Made by a program: the position numbers and the translations under genes | Part shown: in pieces, positions 24,576 through 34,762 of the stretch | Layout of the letters: each line of letters starts with the position of its first letter | Numbering within the stretch: position 1 is the stretch's first letter | The notes under the pieces: generated by a model | Told to the model about the DNA's origin: nothing | What the model saw: only the letters and a program-made list of their open reading frames with translations | Databases searched by the model: none | NCBI GenBank assembly: GCA_025526935.1 | Contig: JAHLKD010000061.1 | Coordinates: 270,569 to 334,568 of the forward strand | Source: Cladochytrium replicatum | Taxonomy: Eukaryota > Chytridiomycota > Chytridiomycetes > Cladochytriales > Cladochytriaceae | Length of the DNA: 64,000 nucleotides | Reading direction: 5' to 3'

Positions 24576-26963
24576 TTAAGGAAGGTCACACACAAAGTTT
24601 CCAGCAGAAGTTGGTTGGCAAACAGTTCCCTTCACACACATTCTGTTCGACCACCTTCCAATGATTTTGTTGGCCGAATCACGTCCTGTATTTAAAGTGA
24701 GAAAGATGCATCCGGAATCTCGTGTTGAGCTCACCCCATAAACATTGAGCCCAGTGAACTCCAGAGCATTTAGGCATATCCTGAAGAGGATCACACTGAG
24801 ATCCTTCGTTCAATGGACGATCTTCCATGATGTTTTGTCTGATAAGCCGTGAAGACATTAATCGAGATTGAAATGCCGGGGTAATAGCTGACGTTGAAGT
24901 CTCAACATCCTTGTTTGCAACACCAGGGCAAGCCTCTGGAACAAGGGTCAGGAGAAGACTGTCGGTGAGATCAATAACTCCGCAGCCACATCCCAAAAGC
25001 AGACCGAAGGCTCGGTCGTTGTCTGTTGAGCACTGCACGGAACGTTATTCAGGAGAACTCATTCGAGGTTAGTCATCGAAATTTATACCTCTTCTAAAAA
25101 TATGGGTGCAGAGCCACATATTTGCTCACAAACTCGACTCCAGTCACGACAGAATGCTGCATGATTTGTTATCTGCCCATCTCTCACACAGGTTGAAACT
25201 GTGGGACGGTCACTTGCCGAAGATGAAGTTATTGTCGCAGTGCCGGATGCTGGTGATAATCCTCGCTTTAAGAAATTTATTTGCGTGGGGTCAATGACGG
25301 TCGTAGATCCAGAGCTTGATCGTGTGGTTTCGGACTGACCGGGAAGAGAAACGCTGATGAAGGAAAGAGGCTGTGGTGTGAAAGAATTGGTTCGAGCCGT
25401 CAATGATCCGCCATTCTTCGGAAGAGAAATGGTGACAAAAGTGAGCGGTAGTGGAGTGAATTGATCCGCTTGCCGTGGCCGCAGCGTTTGAGTTTCTTGA
25501 TCCCGCTTAGACTTTCTTGACTTAGTCCTTGTGCTCTTCGTTTTAGACGTTTTCGTTCTCGTACTATTTGTTTTTGTGCTTTTTGTTCCTGTACTCTTTG
25601 TCTTTGTGGTTTTCGTATTCGTTGTTTTTGTTGTTGATTTTGTATTCGTTCGAGTAGACGACCGTGAAGTCGACGAAACGGATGGGGACCCCGTTCGTGT
25701 CTGTTCGCATGAAACGATAGGGTTGCTGGGCACTGGTATCTGTATACCACCGTCACGGTTCGCACAAGTTGAAGGATCTGAAGACAAATCACAAGAAACT
25801 CGCGGATCACAATTGCGATTGATCGGAGGTCCGAAAATGTTGTCATCCACTGTCCCCCCCTGTTTGTATTAGTTTTGAGGTAAGGCGAAAGAGAGGAGTA
25901 TCAACCTACTCCAGCACTATTGAAGCAAAATGCGCCCGCTTTTGCACCAGAAACAAGTCTTTGACGATTGTCACCTCCGAAGAGAATGCAGTTCTTAGGT
26001 GCTGGAATCTCGGATGGTGCGGCACAGGGAAGTGCTGGGTTACCACCGGTGATATTCAGTAAAGCGCACGAGTAGGTGATGCTCGTCGGTGTTGAACCAG
26101 AAAGCAAGCCAGCATACTGAAGTACATATCTAAAATTTTTGAGCAGATTTCATTACCATACGCATATACTCACAATCCGTCAACTAGGTTAGTTGGCATG
26201 GTTAATGTTACATCATATCGCTCTGTATCAGCTTTATTGAATTGCCACTGACATCCTGGGCGTGCAAAACAGGGATGTACGCATGCTCCGTTGCTGATGT
26301 GCTTTCAGCGCTGCCTGTGGACAATGAAGTCGCCACTCACCTCGTTCCCCCCGCGCGTGGATCCACACCGTAGCAAGTGATCTTCAGAACGTTACTTGAT
26401 TTATGGTAACCCGATGTTTGAGAACTAGAATAGGGCAAGGGAGGAAACCAAACCTGATGAAAGTATTCTCGGTCGCTGAGCCTAATGGAGCTACACACAA
26501 TATGATCAACAATATCTTTGAGCCCGACTAAATCTAACTTACCTAACGCTAACCTTACAAAACCCCCGCCTAGGTCAACAAGCTTATTGATTATAATCCC
26601 AAAATCACTGCATTAACTATATACCTCGATTCAGCGAAGGCCATCCAACCTAATTCAAAGTTTCAGTTGGATTTAAAAATTAAGTCAGGGAGTCCGGCGA
26701 AGTTGCCTTCAAGTTTTGGCCAGCACCAACGAGTGTCACAGGGACACTTCCAGATGTCAGATCGCAGGGCCCATTGAAATTCTCTGCTCGTGGAATGAAG
26801 GGGATAAAACTGCTTGGGCAGCTGCAAAGATCTGTTAAAATCTTTACCCACGCGATATAGTAACATACGATAACCAGGATCCAGTCACTGGATAGGCTGC
26901 AAAGATCATGCAAAGAAGCGGAAAGATCTTGAGGATCCTGAATTCAATATGTGATGAACGCAT
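24576..26963 (-). CDS. Predicted secreted Cys-rich protein with Lys/Thr/Ser-rich tandem linker
   Basis: No family recognised. The start at 26963 gives a hydrophobic signal-peptide candidate (IFPLLCMIFAAYPVTG) and exons downstream are Cys-rich: SYSCALLNITGG, PALPCAAPSEIP, NCILFGGDN, CDPRVSCDLSSDPSTC. Then comes a low-complexity linker with repeated TKSTxTK units (about 25505-25640 on the minus strand), two copies of a FTPxPLxFVxISLP motif (near 25440 and 25340), and a C-terminal Cys cluster with MPKCSGVHWAQCLW, RMCVKGTVCQPTSAG, ending FVCDLP. The C-terminal two exons join by a clean GT-AG intron. The repeat linker and Cys clusters suggest a cell-wall or extracellular protein. The junction after the signal exon is uncertain, as the frame that carries the Cys residues does not join in phase by the simplest splice. 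Confidence 0.55.
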
Positions 26964-27051
26964 CGTTTTTGCTTGTAGCATCCAGACTGTCGTGATGATC
27001 GCGCCGTTGTTGTTGGCGGAGGGCGGTGAGCTGTGCCTGCGCCTCATCGTG

Positions 27052-28498
27052 ATGCCGAAGGGAAAAGTTGGTGACGATGGGCGGAACCAGGGCGAGGTTG
27101 CTGTCTCGTTCGAAGATACAGTGGTGGATTTCTCCCTTCACCCAACTGATTACATTATTGCATCTGCATCCATTACTGGCACTGTGGAATGGTAACCCTC
27201 TTTCAGAACTTTGTTGAACTGGGCTGAAAAGCAAATTAGCGCAAGATTTTCGCCAAACAACTCACAAGGAGCAATTAAAAGCACGTTTAAAACCAAGCTG
27301 CACAAACGTGCATGTCGAAGTATCGCATTCGGACTTGGTGGTTCAGGTTAGCGAGTACGTCACTACAATGCCAGTGCCTTACGATTTCCATAGAGATCCT
27401 TTCTGGATCGAAGGACAAATCCCTTAAACTGGTCGACACTTCGACGGGAGCCCTGATTAGCGAAGCTTTGAATGCACACGAGTACATCCATCGAAATGTT
27501 TACACACCAAAAACACTCACACCACAAGTTTAGGGCCGCTCTTAATTTCGTCCTTCCATTGACCAATAAACTTGTTGCATCGGCAGACGAAGTTGGGGGA
27601 GTTAAAGTATTCCAGTGAAGTGAACACTCACATATGGTTGTTAATCATTGTTTCCTAGATTTGGGATACCTCGAGTTGGAAAGAAGTGATGCGTTACAAA
27701 GAAAACGTAGATTTTATTTCAGAACTGTCTTACGTTTCTCATAAAAAGACTCTATTAGCAGCAAGGTGTGTGTATATTCTATTCTGAATGAGACTTGATG
27801 GTCTGACACCCGCACAAGTGGAGATGGATGTCTGTCCATATTTGACATACGAAAACAGAAACCCGTTAAGGTGTCGGAGAATCAAGACGAAGGCTTGTTG
27901 TCTGTGGCAGTCGTACGAGTAAGAACATGAACATTTATCGCAAGTTGGAAGTATCTGAGAACCTTTTCAGAACTTTAAGAAGGCGGTGGTGGGAACGGAA
28001 GAAGGCGTATTAGAAATTTTTTCATGGGGTGACTGGGGCGACTGCACCGACCGCTTTCCCGGCCATCCTTCGTCTATCGACTCAATTTGCAAGATCGGGG
28101 AGGATACCATTGCGACTGGAGCAGGTGACGGAGTGATACGGCTTATTGGACTTTTTCCGAATCGGCTCATAGGAGTGATTGGAGCACACGGAGACGATGA
28201 CAGCTATTTCCCAATCGAGAGGTTGCAATTGTGTCACGATGGACGTTGGCTAGGGAGCTGTTCACATGGACCAGTAATCAGATTTTGGGACACCGCCGGT
28301 TTAACTGATCCAGAAGGCACATCTGATCCACCGGTAATCGAGAACATCTCTGTAGCAGTCTCAGAGAGTGAGCATCAGGTCACAAACAAATCGGATTCAG
28401 AAAACAGTGAACAAGGAAAGAAGAAGAAACGTAGGAAGAAAGCCAAAGCGAAGTTGAATCCCAAACAGGGCAATGCATTTTTTTCAGGAATTGACTAG
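27052..28498 (+). CDS. JIP5: WD40 protein WDR55/JIP5
   Basis: Plus-strand multi-exon gene of about 400 residues. Exon 1 has a basic start then VVDFSLHPTDYIIASASITG. Next exons have KSTFKTKLHKRACRSIAFG, SGSKDKSLKLVDTSTGALI, WDTSSWKEVMRYKENVDFIS, and VVGTEEGVLEIFSWGDWGDC. The last exon holds TDRFPGHPSSIDSICKIGED, VIRLIGLFPNRLIGVIGAHG and ends with a Lys-rich tail KKKKRRKKAKAKLNPKQG. The SxDSI, IATGAGDGVIR and LxPNRLIGVIG motifs are diagnostic of WDR55/Jip5, a nucleolar WD40 protein needed for 60S production. The start is 88 bp from the divergent secreted-protein start. Some inner exon borders were not resolved. Confidence 0.82.
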
Positions 28499-28784
28499 AC
28501 TAAATATATTCAAATGCTTTGCATATTCTACTATTCTGTGGATCCTAACCAACAAAGATGAAGCGGAGTGATCATTCCATAAATAAACCCGTAGTTGACA
28601 ATAATTATAACCGGTGCGAGAATGTATCGCAAAGAACGGAACGATTAAGTTGGGTGCTTGAATCCATAAACATAACGCTGTACCATCAGCGAGATGTGTT
28701 ACGACATGTAAGGCTGTAGGAAAAGATTATTGTTAGTGGTTCGTGAAGGCGTTTCTGTCATCGGAAAAGTTTCTCGCTGATCGC

Positions 28785-30978
28785 TCATAAGGAGCGCTCA
28801 AGACACTTGGCATTGTAAAGCCCATGTTGTTCCCATATTCGAGCCGTCGCCATCGATTTTTGAAAACCAGGTGTCGATCCAAACGTTGACGCGGGAATTT
28901 GTTGCACGAACTGGGATTGTTCCAGCAACTGAACTCGCTGTTCGAGTCTAGAAATATACTGAGACATGCTTTGGACGACAGCTCGGTGGCTTCCTAATTC
29001 TCGGTCGAATCCACTTTTCAGTGATATGCACAAGGTCTTCAAGCTCTCTAACTGCTTTTCCATCGAATCAGCTGTCGCAAGACTTGATATGCGGCTTGCG
29101 AAAGGATCCGCGTCAATTGAAAACTTCTCATGATTAAGCGACGTGGTAGGCCCTTGAGTAGTTTGGATAATTTTGGATAAGAGCTTTGCCGATTTCACTT
29201 TGCATGAGAATTTACCAGTCATCGCCGAGTTTGGAGGGGAAGGATACAAAGGTCCGACATTCGGGACAGCAGGCGGCTTGCAAGGAGTCTGATACATGAC
29301 ACTCCGCTGAGTCATTACGTTGAGAGTTCAACAATTGAACCTAAAGTGATATACTACCTTCTTGGCAAACTTTTGCGGATCTTCACTGATTGAATTGCGA
29401 TTGAGGAACTCTTCCCCTTCGGCCGTAGCATTGTCTGTGTCTTCAAGCTGAACGTGGAAACATTTAAGGTCATTGGGGCATTCGATATCCTGAAAACCAA
29501 TTTTGAACGCCAGTATAGTAGAATGTAACCTGTTCCTACCGTGATCTTCAGCAGCATAGACTTTTGTCGATAGGTGAAACCCTCTGCACAGATGCTAGCC
29601 CGCAAGATACGGCACAGCAGTGATTCGTCGATGTTTGCGCTCTCTTTCGACAGATGATCTTTAAGAATTTGAACGGATACTGCAATTAAGTTAGTGCGAA
29701 TCCAATGAAGTCATGGTAGGCTTACTCTTCAACATCTCAAAAATATTGTCACGATGAATCTGAGAGACTGCATTTTGAGCTCCCCATGGAATCTTAGAGA
29801 TGATGGAAATGATGTTCTCGAATGGTCGTTCAGCGCATTTTCGAGAAAAGTGCAACTAAGGGCAAGTTCCGTATCAGATTTAAGATCAACGAAGGTCAAC
29901 ATTCTATACCTTGTAGTTTTTGCATGTTGTCAGCATGGCATTTATCTCCTCGCGCAATAATAAATTCCCTTCTTTTGCAAGTTTCTGCCCCGAAGCCCCA
30001 TAAACAACGCCGGCACTCACTAATGCAGGCGGTATATCCTTCACCTCTCTCGGATCAACGTGTGCAAAAGAGCGCGGTAATTGCACCAAAGGATCATTGC
30101 CAGCCCACTTTGGAAATAAGGCCTGTGAACGCTTGTCAGTCTGATTCTCAAGCATGTGCCATCGAGCTTCACCTTCATTAATTCTGATTGACGACTCCAG
30201 CGCACCTGCACTGGTCGCCCTTTCAAGAAACCACGATTTCGAATGGCCATTGCTCTCTCAGCATCCTTTACGCTTCCAAACTCGACAAACGCCTCTGAGA
30301 ACGTCTTTCCGGTCTCACGATTCATGATAATGTGTGCTCCTTGACTAAAAGTCGGAGAAAAATGACCAGTCGGGACCTAAGATTGACAAATGAGCTTTTG
30401 GTTCACAAATGGATAGAGCTTCCATTTACCGGGATAGGGTCGAAAAAAGCGACAATATCACCAATGGTCAAGTCCCAGCTGATATTGCTAATACGCAAAA
30501 CAGGAAGGTCTTGATCAATATACGGGATTGCCGATGGCTTCAAGGGCTGCGGGCCGCCACAGCTCTCGCCAACCACGGGTCGGTCAAGTTGGTTGATTTG
30601 ATTTCCCTCAGATTTTGATCCAGAGAGCACTTCCCGATCATGCGGAGCGACAGAGGTGGTAGTTCCACTTAATGAACGCGATGTGAATGGGACGACCTCA
30701 TCATCCTCAGATGCAAATCTGTCATGTTGAGCTGAAACTGGCTGCATAAGCAAATAATCAGGGTCCAAGTGGGCAGAATCGCCTATATCTGTCCGTTGAA
30801 CTTGCTGCTGTCGTTCAGATGGCGAAGGAATGTTCAGCGTCTTCATGACATCACAAGTGGAAATATTTAGAAATCTTCCAAGGTGCTCCAAATAATAAGT
30901 AGAAACCAGTACCAGATCGCTAAGCATCCATATATATGAAAGGTCCTTGCCAGGGAGATAGTCTTGCTGCGCGCTCAT
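28785..30978 (-). CDS. RRM RNA-binding protein (Mug28/ESRP-like single RRM), coiled-coil C-terminus
   Basis: Minus-strand gene of about 590 codons. An N-terminal disordered part precedes an RRM: DLPVLRISNISWDLTIGDIV, AFFDPIPV, an intron, then AHIIMNRETGKTFSEAFVEF and RAMAIRNRGFLKGRPVQVRW. Beyond it is a conserved-looking helical region with PREVKDIPPAL, KNYKVHFSRKCAERPFENII, SANIDESLLCRILRASI, and EGFTYRQKSMLL. The C-terminal exon (28785-29315) has MEKQLESLKTLCISLKSGFD and ISRLEQRVQLLEQSQ, a coiled coil. The helical block following the RRM recalls a fungal family with an RRM next to a PHD-less helical domain, but I cannot name it with confidence. Cytoplasmic or nuclear role unknown. All exons are on one strand; the RNP1 region is intact. 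Confidence 0.65.
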
Positions 30979-31215
30979 CTCACAACGGAGCCCAGATTAA
31001 GATTGCAGAGGAGATGTTCACAGTACCTTGCGACACAGACGTTCTGATCGCACCGGCGCTTCCGCACTCTATGCCAGTTTGGCCCGCTAAGCACAATGGT
31101 TCGACCTTTCGTATGTTTGAATTGCAGTAAGAGTGGTTAAGCCAACCAAATTGTTGCCAAATATGGAAATAAAGATTTTGATTTGATCGCAAAAAGGAAC
31201 AAAGAAAGATTTTGA

Positions 31216-33717
31216 CTACGCTGTTGGTGGACTTTCCACCTCTAATTCCGACAAAGCTTGGAGCGCAGAGAACGGTCGTGAAGCTACGTAAACAGGGCAG
31301 AAAAGTGTCACCTCCTCATTCCCAACAAGTGCACCCGAAAAGTTGAAATCCTGACGATTGGTAACGATGTGTACACTCCTCCGCCTTGTCAGGTTTGCAC
31401 CTACTGCAGCTGAGCTGGAAGGCAGCGAACTGAAGTCCAAGGACGCAAAGGCAGAGTCAAAGGCGTCTGTGCCTTGCGAATCCGAACGAGATGGCCCTGC
31501 CTGGCCAGGCTCTTCCCTCTTGGACTTAACAGTTCCCGTCAACTTTTGTCCCGCTTTCTTGAACACACTCAAGAACTTGTCACCAAAGTTGGTTCCCGAA
31601 TCGATGCCGATCGTGATCGCGATGAAGTGTCCAATTCTCCCAATGATCGACTTTTCGACCGACATTGGCATTTCAGACGTGGACTGCGAATCTGGCGCGA
31701 TGATTTGCCCCGCCGATGACAGCAAAGATGGATTGATATCGCTGACCTTATGGGGAATCCGAAGCGTTCGAGGTTGATCTCGCCAAAATTGACCTTGAAT
31801 TTGTTCTGTCCAGGTTTGCGAGAAAATCGTGCGGTGTAATGGCGAGTCACGCCCGTTGTACTGCCCCCCAGAGGAAACCATTTCGCCAATGCTTGCACTG
31901 TCCTGGCACCATTCCTCAATTAGCCGAAATCTGACGAAAAGCCCTTTTCGACCTTCCTGACGACTGGGAGCACAGCGAAATGTGAATTTGAGCTCGTCTC
32001 CTCTCCCAAATGTTAGAGGAGAGACCTGGGCAATGAAATTGACCGGCATGTTATCTCCAATAACGCTACTCGTAGATAATGTGCTCGGTACGGAGTCGAA
32101 CGCAGTTGCATGGGACTTCCACGTTATGCTTCCACGTTGCGTCCTTAAAAACTCCATTGCACATCGGTCATATCGAGGAAAATCCTTCAGGACAAAAACT
32201 TTGGAATCATCGATCGTGGTCCCATTTTGATCCACCTTGTACGGAAGCGGCAAGTTATTCTCATTCGAAGAGAAGACATGATCGAGATTTAATGTCACGT
32301 CCGCCATTCGAATTTTGACCGTCAACGTGTGTGAGCATCGCAAAGTATTCGATGGCGTGGTTGCTTCCAAAGTCGGTGGAAGTGCTTGATTATCGGGAAC
32401 TCGAAACTCAAACGGAAAGTCGATGTAGTACGGATTTGGTGTATCACCAGCAAAAATGTAGACAGGTTGCCTGAAAGCACTCGGCGGAGGAACCAGCCAG
32501 CTTTTCCCTTCGTAATGAATTTCCTGCGTTGGAAAAATTGTGGTGTCGGTATCCCCAACAAAGTGGTATCCGGTTTCAGCAAAAACTCGCAAACTGATGC
32601 GTAAGTGCGTTATGGCGCGAACATATTCGGCTGGCATTGGCATCTGACTTCCAACGGGGGGATACGGGGGCAAAGAAGAAAGTTTCTGGGCGGCTTCTGT
32701 ATTTGGTGGTGGTCTCGTCAGAGTTATCCTGACTGATCCACTGAACCGCAAACTGGAAAGTCCGTTGAATCCTTCAACCACAGAGTTCGTTCCTTGTTGT
32801 GGGACTATGCTGACAGTAACTACCCATGGTGCATATTTCTTCAAAACCGCCTCAGCAGGGGAAACACGAACCGCCAACGGAGCAGGAAGCCCTTCGCCGT
32901 TTCTTCTTGGGTAGTACGAAGGCGTTTGATTTCCCGAGGAAGAAGAGGGAAAGGAATCTGAGCGGATACTTGGCTGCCGGATCCGCGCATCTGATTCCAT
33001 GCTGGGAATTGACTGGAGAGACTCGTTCATTGCTCGTGCAGGTGGTGAGGAGGGATATGCAGGAAGGGGTAAATATGCACGCTGGAGCGTCGCAGAATCT
33101 TCCATCCGAAGGTTTGATAATGAGTGCGTCCTATCCGGAATATCGTGGACGGGCGTGTTGCCGGATGGTGGTGTAGCCTGCCGCCGATAGAACTCTGATG
33201 GGGAAGTAGGTGGCGACATTGGTGCACTGCCTTCGCCGTTAGGTACGAGAGGATAACGTGCAAGGGCTGCTGCAGCGGCCTGAGCAAACTCCAAATTAGC
33301 GGCACTCGCAGGAGTTGTGGGGTGAGCATTTCCGCCGAAATACGCTGGACTGTATGTGAATGACACAGGTCGAGAAGCTAATCCACTGGCAGCGGCACTG
33401 ACACTAAGCTGGCTGTCCATGGATTGGACCTGAGGAAATACATCCGAATTCGTACTTCCCGACTCGTAATACTCCGACGGATCGAATACTTCGTACACAC
33501 CCCTTTCGCTCCCCTCCTCGTTTTCGTAGTACGCACCAGCACCTTGATTGAGTAAACGTGGCTCGAAACTTTGAATGCTTCCCATCGAGTTAACTCGACC
33601 GTTGGAAGCACGACCTTGGTTCTGAGGGCCTCGACTGGTTGGCAAGAGTGGGGCAACAATTGGAGGTGTTCGAGCATCCCACCCGGAATTGTTACGCTTT
33701 TGTCCAGGGTTTGACAT
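31216..33717 (-). CDS. Large arrestin-like protein with disordered N-terminus
   Basis: Single-exon ORF of 833 codons. Residues 1-280 are disordered and rich in Ser, Pro, Gly and Asn. From about residue 290 the text looks like an arrestin fold: SSLRFSGSVRITLTRPPPNT, YEGKSWLVPP, PYYIDFPFEFRVPDNQALPP then TLRCSHTLTVKIRMADVTLN, which is the usual PFxFxLPxxLPPS...Y.L.V.I pattern of fungal alpha-arrestins. A second beta-rich part (KGLFVRFRLIEEWCQD, RTLRIPHKVS, GRIGHFIAITIGI) fits the C-terminal lobe. A basic Ser-rich tail follows. Arrestin-like proteins link membrane cargo to ubiquitin ligases; a PPxY motif is not obvious. I chose the ATG at 33717 as the first one; TATA-like text lies farther up. 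The neighbour on the right is divergent, 145 bp away. Confidence 0.6.
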   Translation of the reverse strand: MSNPGQKRNNSGWDARTPPIVAPLLPTSRGPQNQGRASNGRVNSMGSIQSFEPRLLNQGAGAYYENEEGSERGVYEVFDPSEYYESGSTNSDVFPQVQSMDSQLSVSAAASGLASRPVSFTYSPAYFGGNAHPTTPASAANLEFAQAAAAALARYPLVPNGEGSAPMSPPTSPSEFYRRQATPPSGNTPVHDIPDRTHSLSNLRMEDSATLQRAYLPLPAYPSSPPARAMNESLQSIPSMESDARIRQPSIRSDSFPSSSSGNQTPSYYPRRNGEGLPAPLAVRVSPAEAVLKKYAPWVVTVSIVPQQGTNSVVEGFNGLSSLRFSGSVRITLTRPPPNTEAAQKLSSLPPYPPVGSQMPMPAEYVRAITHLRISLRVFAETGYHFVGDTDTTIFPTQEIHYEGKSWLVPPPSAFRQPVYIFAGDTPNPYYIDFPFEFRVPDNQALPPTLEATTPSNTLRCSHTLTVKIRMADVTLNLDHVFSSNENNLPLPYKVDQNGTTIDDSKVFVLKDFPRYDRCAMEFLRTQRGSITWKSHATAFDSVPSTLSTSSVIGDNMPVNFIAQVSPLTFGRGDELKFTFRCAPSRQEGRKGLFVRFRLIEEWCQDSASIGEMVSSGGQYNGRDSPLHRTIFSQTWTEQIQGQFWRDQPRTLRIPHKVSDINPSLLSSAGQIIAPDSQSTSEMPMSVEKSIIGRIGHFIAITIGIDSGTNFGDKFLSVFKKAGQKLTGTVKSKREEPGQAGPSRSDSQGTDAFDSAFASLDFSSLPSSSAAVGANLTRRRSVHIVTNRQDFNFSGALVGNEEVTLFCPVYVASRPFSALQALSELEVESPPTA

Positions 33718-33862
33718 CACAGACTATGAACGAGCAAAAAAAAGCAACATTTCTCATAAGATAGTCTCGAGAGAATGCACACCAAACACATACCACAATT
33801 GCGGCTCGCTTAAACGTGTGGGAAAAGGTCCCTAACCCCCAAGCCACATTTATAGGAACATC

Positions 33863-34708
33863 ATGAAGGTAAAGTGGAACGTGATCAAGCGCTTGCATCT
33901 AGACCCAAAATATGGTAATCTTCCGTTTGGGACAAAGAATAGAATCATTGAACTAAGCGTTCCGTAAGGCCTTCTTAATGCGAGATCAGCATGCTTAACA
34001 CTTGAGATCTTCAACATTCTTGATTGGAGAGGTGCGGGTGCACTTGATGATATCCAGTTCAAGGCTTTTATGATGGCTGTCACAGACCTTAAAGAGCGAC
34101 AGATATATCAAGTTTTTGACATTTTTGACCTGGACCGCTCTGGATCAGTTGAATTTGACGAGGTTTGCGAAGTAGTTAAGCGAGTATTTGGACTGATGAA
34201 TTCCTCAGTTTTACTTGCTTTTGTGTATTCTTGTTGCTATCAGTGTAAGCTTGTGTGTTTTTTCATCCAAACTCCATAATCGAGCAATACATCAGGACAA
34301 CCAAGGAAAGCACTTTATGTTTCAACACTGGCGAACGTGCTTTGAAATTCTTGACGAGGACGGCTCGAAAGCAGTGTCAAAGCAAGAGTTCGAAACCCTT
34401 GGATTTCTGTTTAACTTCACGCAGAAGGCGGTCCGAAAGATTTTTCAAGAGTTTGACATGAGCGGGAATGCTGTGAGTGGAAGTTCCAGGGGCATGGTTG
34501 ATGTTGGCTGCTGACCAATGTGCAGGAAATGGATTACAACGAGTTTCAATTGTTCGTTCTTGCTGCAATCGACATGCAAGCAAAATTGGAAGCCAGGAAC
34601 AAACTTGTTTACGAACTAACAAACTCGCGGCCCCCAATTCAAGTTTGGTGGATCAAGCTTAAGACTTATTTCAGTGACTGGCTTGGATATATCTTTAGGG
34701 GCGTTTAG
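33863..34708 (+). CDS. EF-hand protein, EFCAB9-like (flagellar)
   Basis: Five exons (33863-33958, 34007-34162, 34209-34244, 34296-34472, 34526-34708) with only phase-0 introns give 215 residues. The text lines up with EFCAB9: RLHLDPKYGNLPFGTKNRII, IFNILDWRGAGALDDIQFKA, MMAVTDLKERQIYQVFDIFD, LDRSGSVEFDE (a full EF-hand), FEILDEDGSKAVSKQEFETL (second EF-hand), and IFQEFDMSGNAEMDYNEFQL (third). A hydrophobic exon FYLLLCILVAIS follows the first EF-hand. The C-terminus WWIKLKTYFSDWLGYIF is amphipathic and specific to this gene. In animals EFCAB9 is the calcium sensor of the CatSper sperm channel; the fungal protein may serve a different flagellar or zoospore role. The start ATG is close to a TATAGG box and gives the expected N-terminus. 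Confidence 0.82.
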
Positions 34709-34762
34709 ATCGCGCCAGTGTGAAGCATACATTATACTTAATATCAATTGTGGATTAGTATG

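Noticed and set aside
25531-25872. Val/Phe-rich plus-strand ORF of 113 codons resembling a membrane protein
   Set aside because: Antisense shadow of the Lys/Thr repeat linker of the secreted-protein gene.
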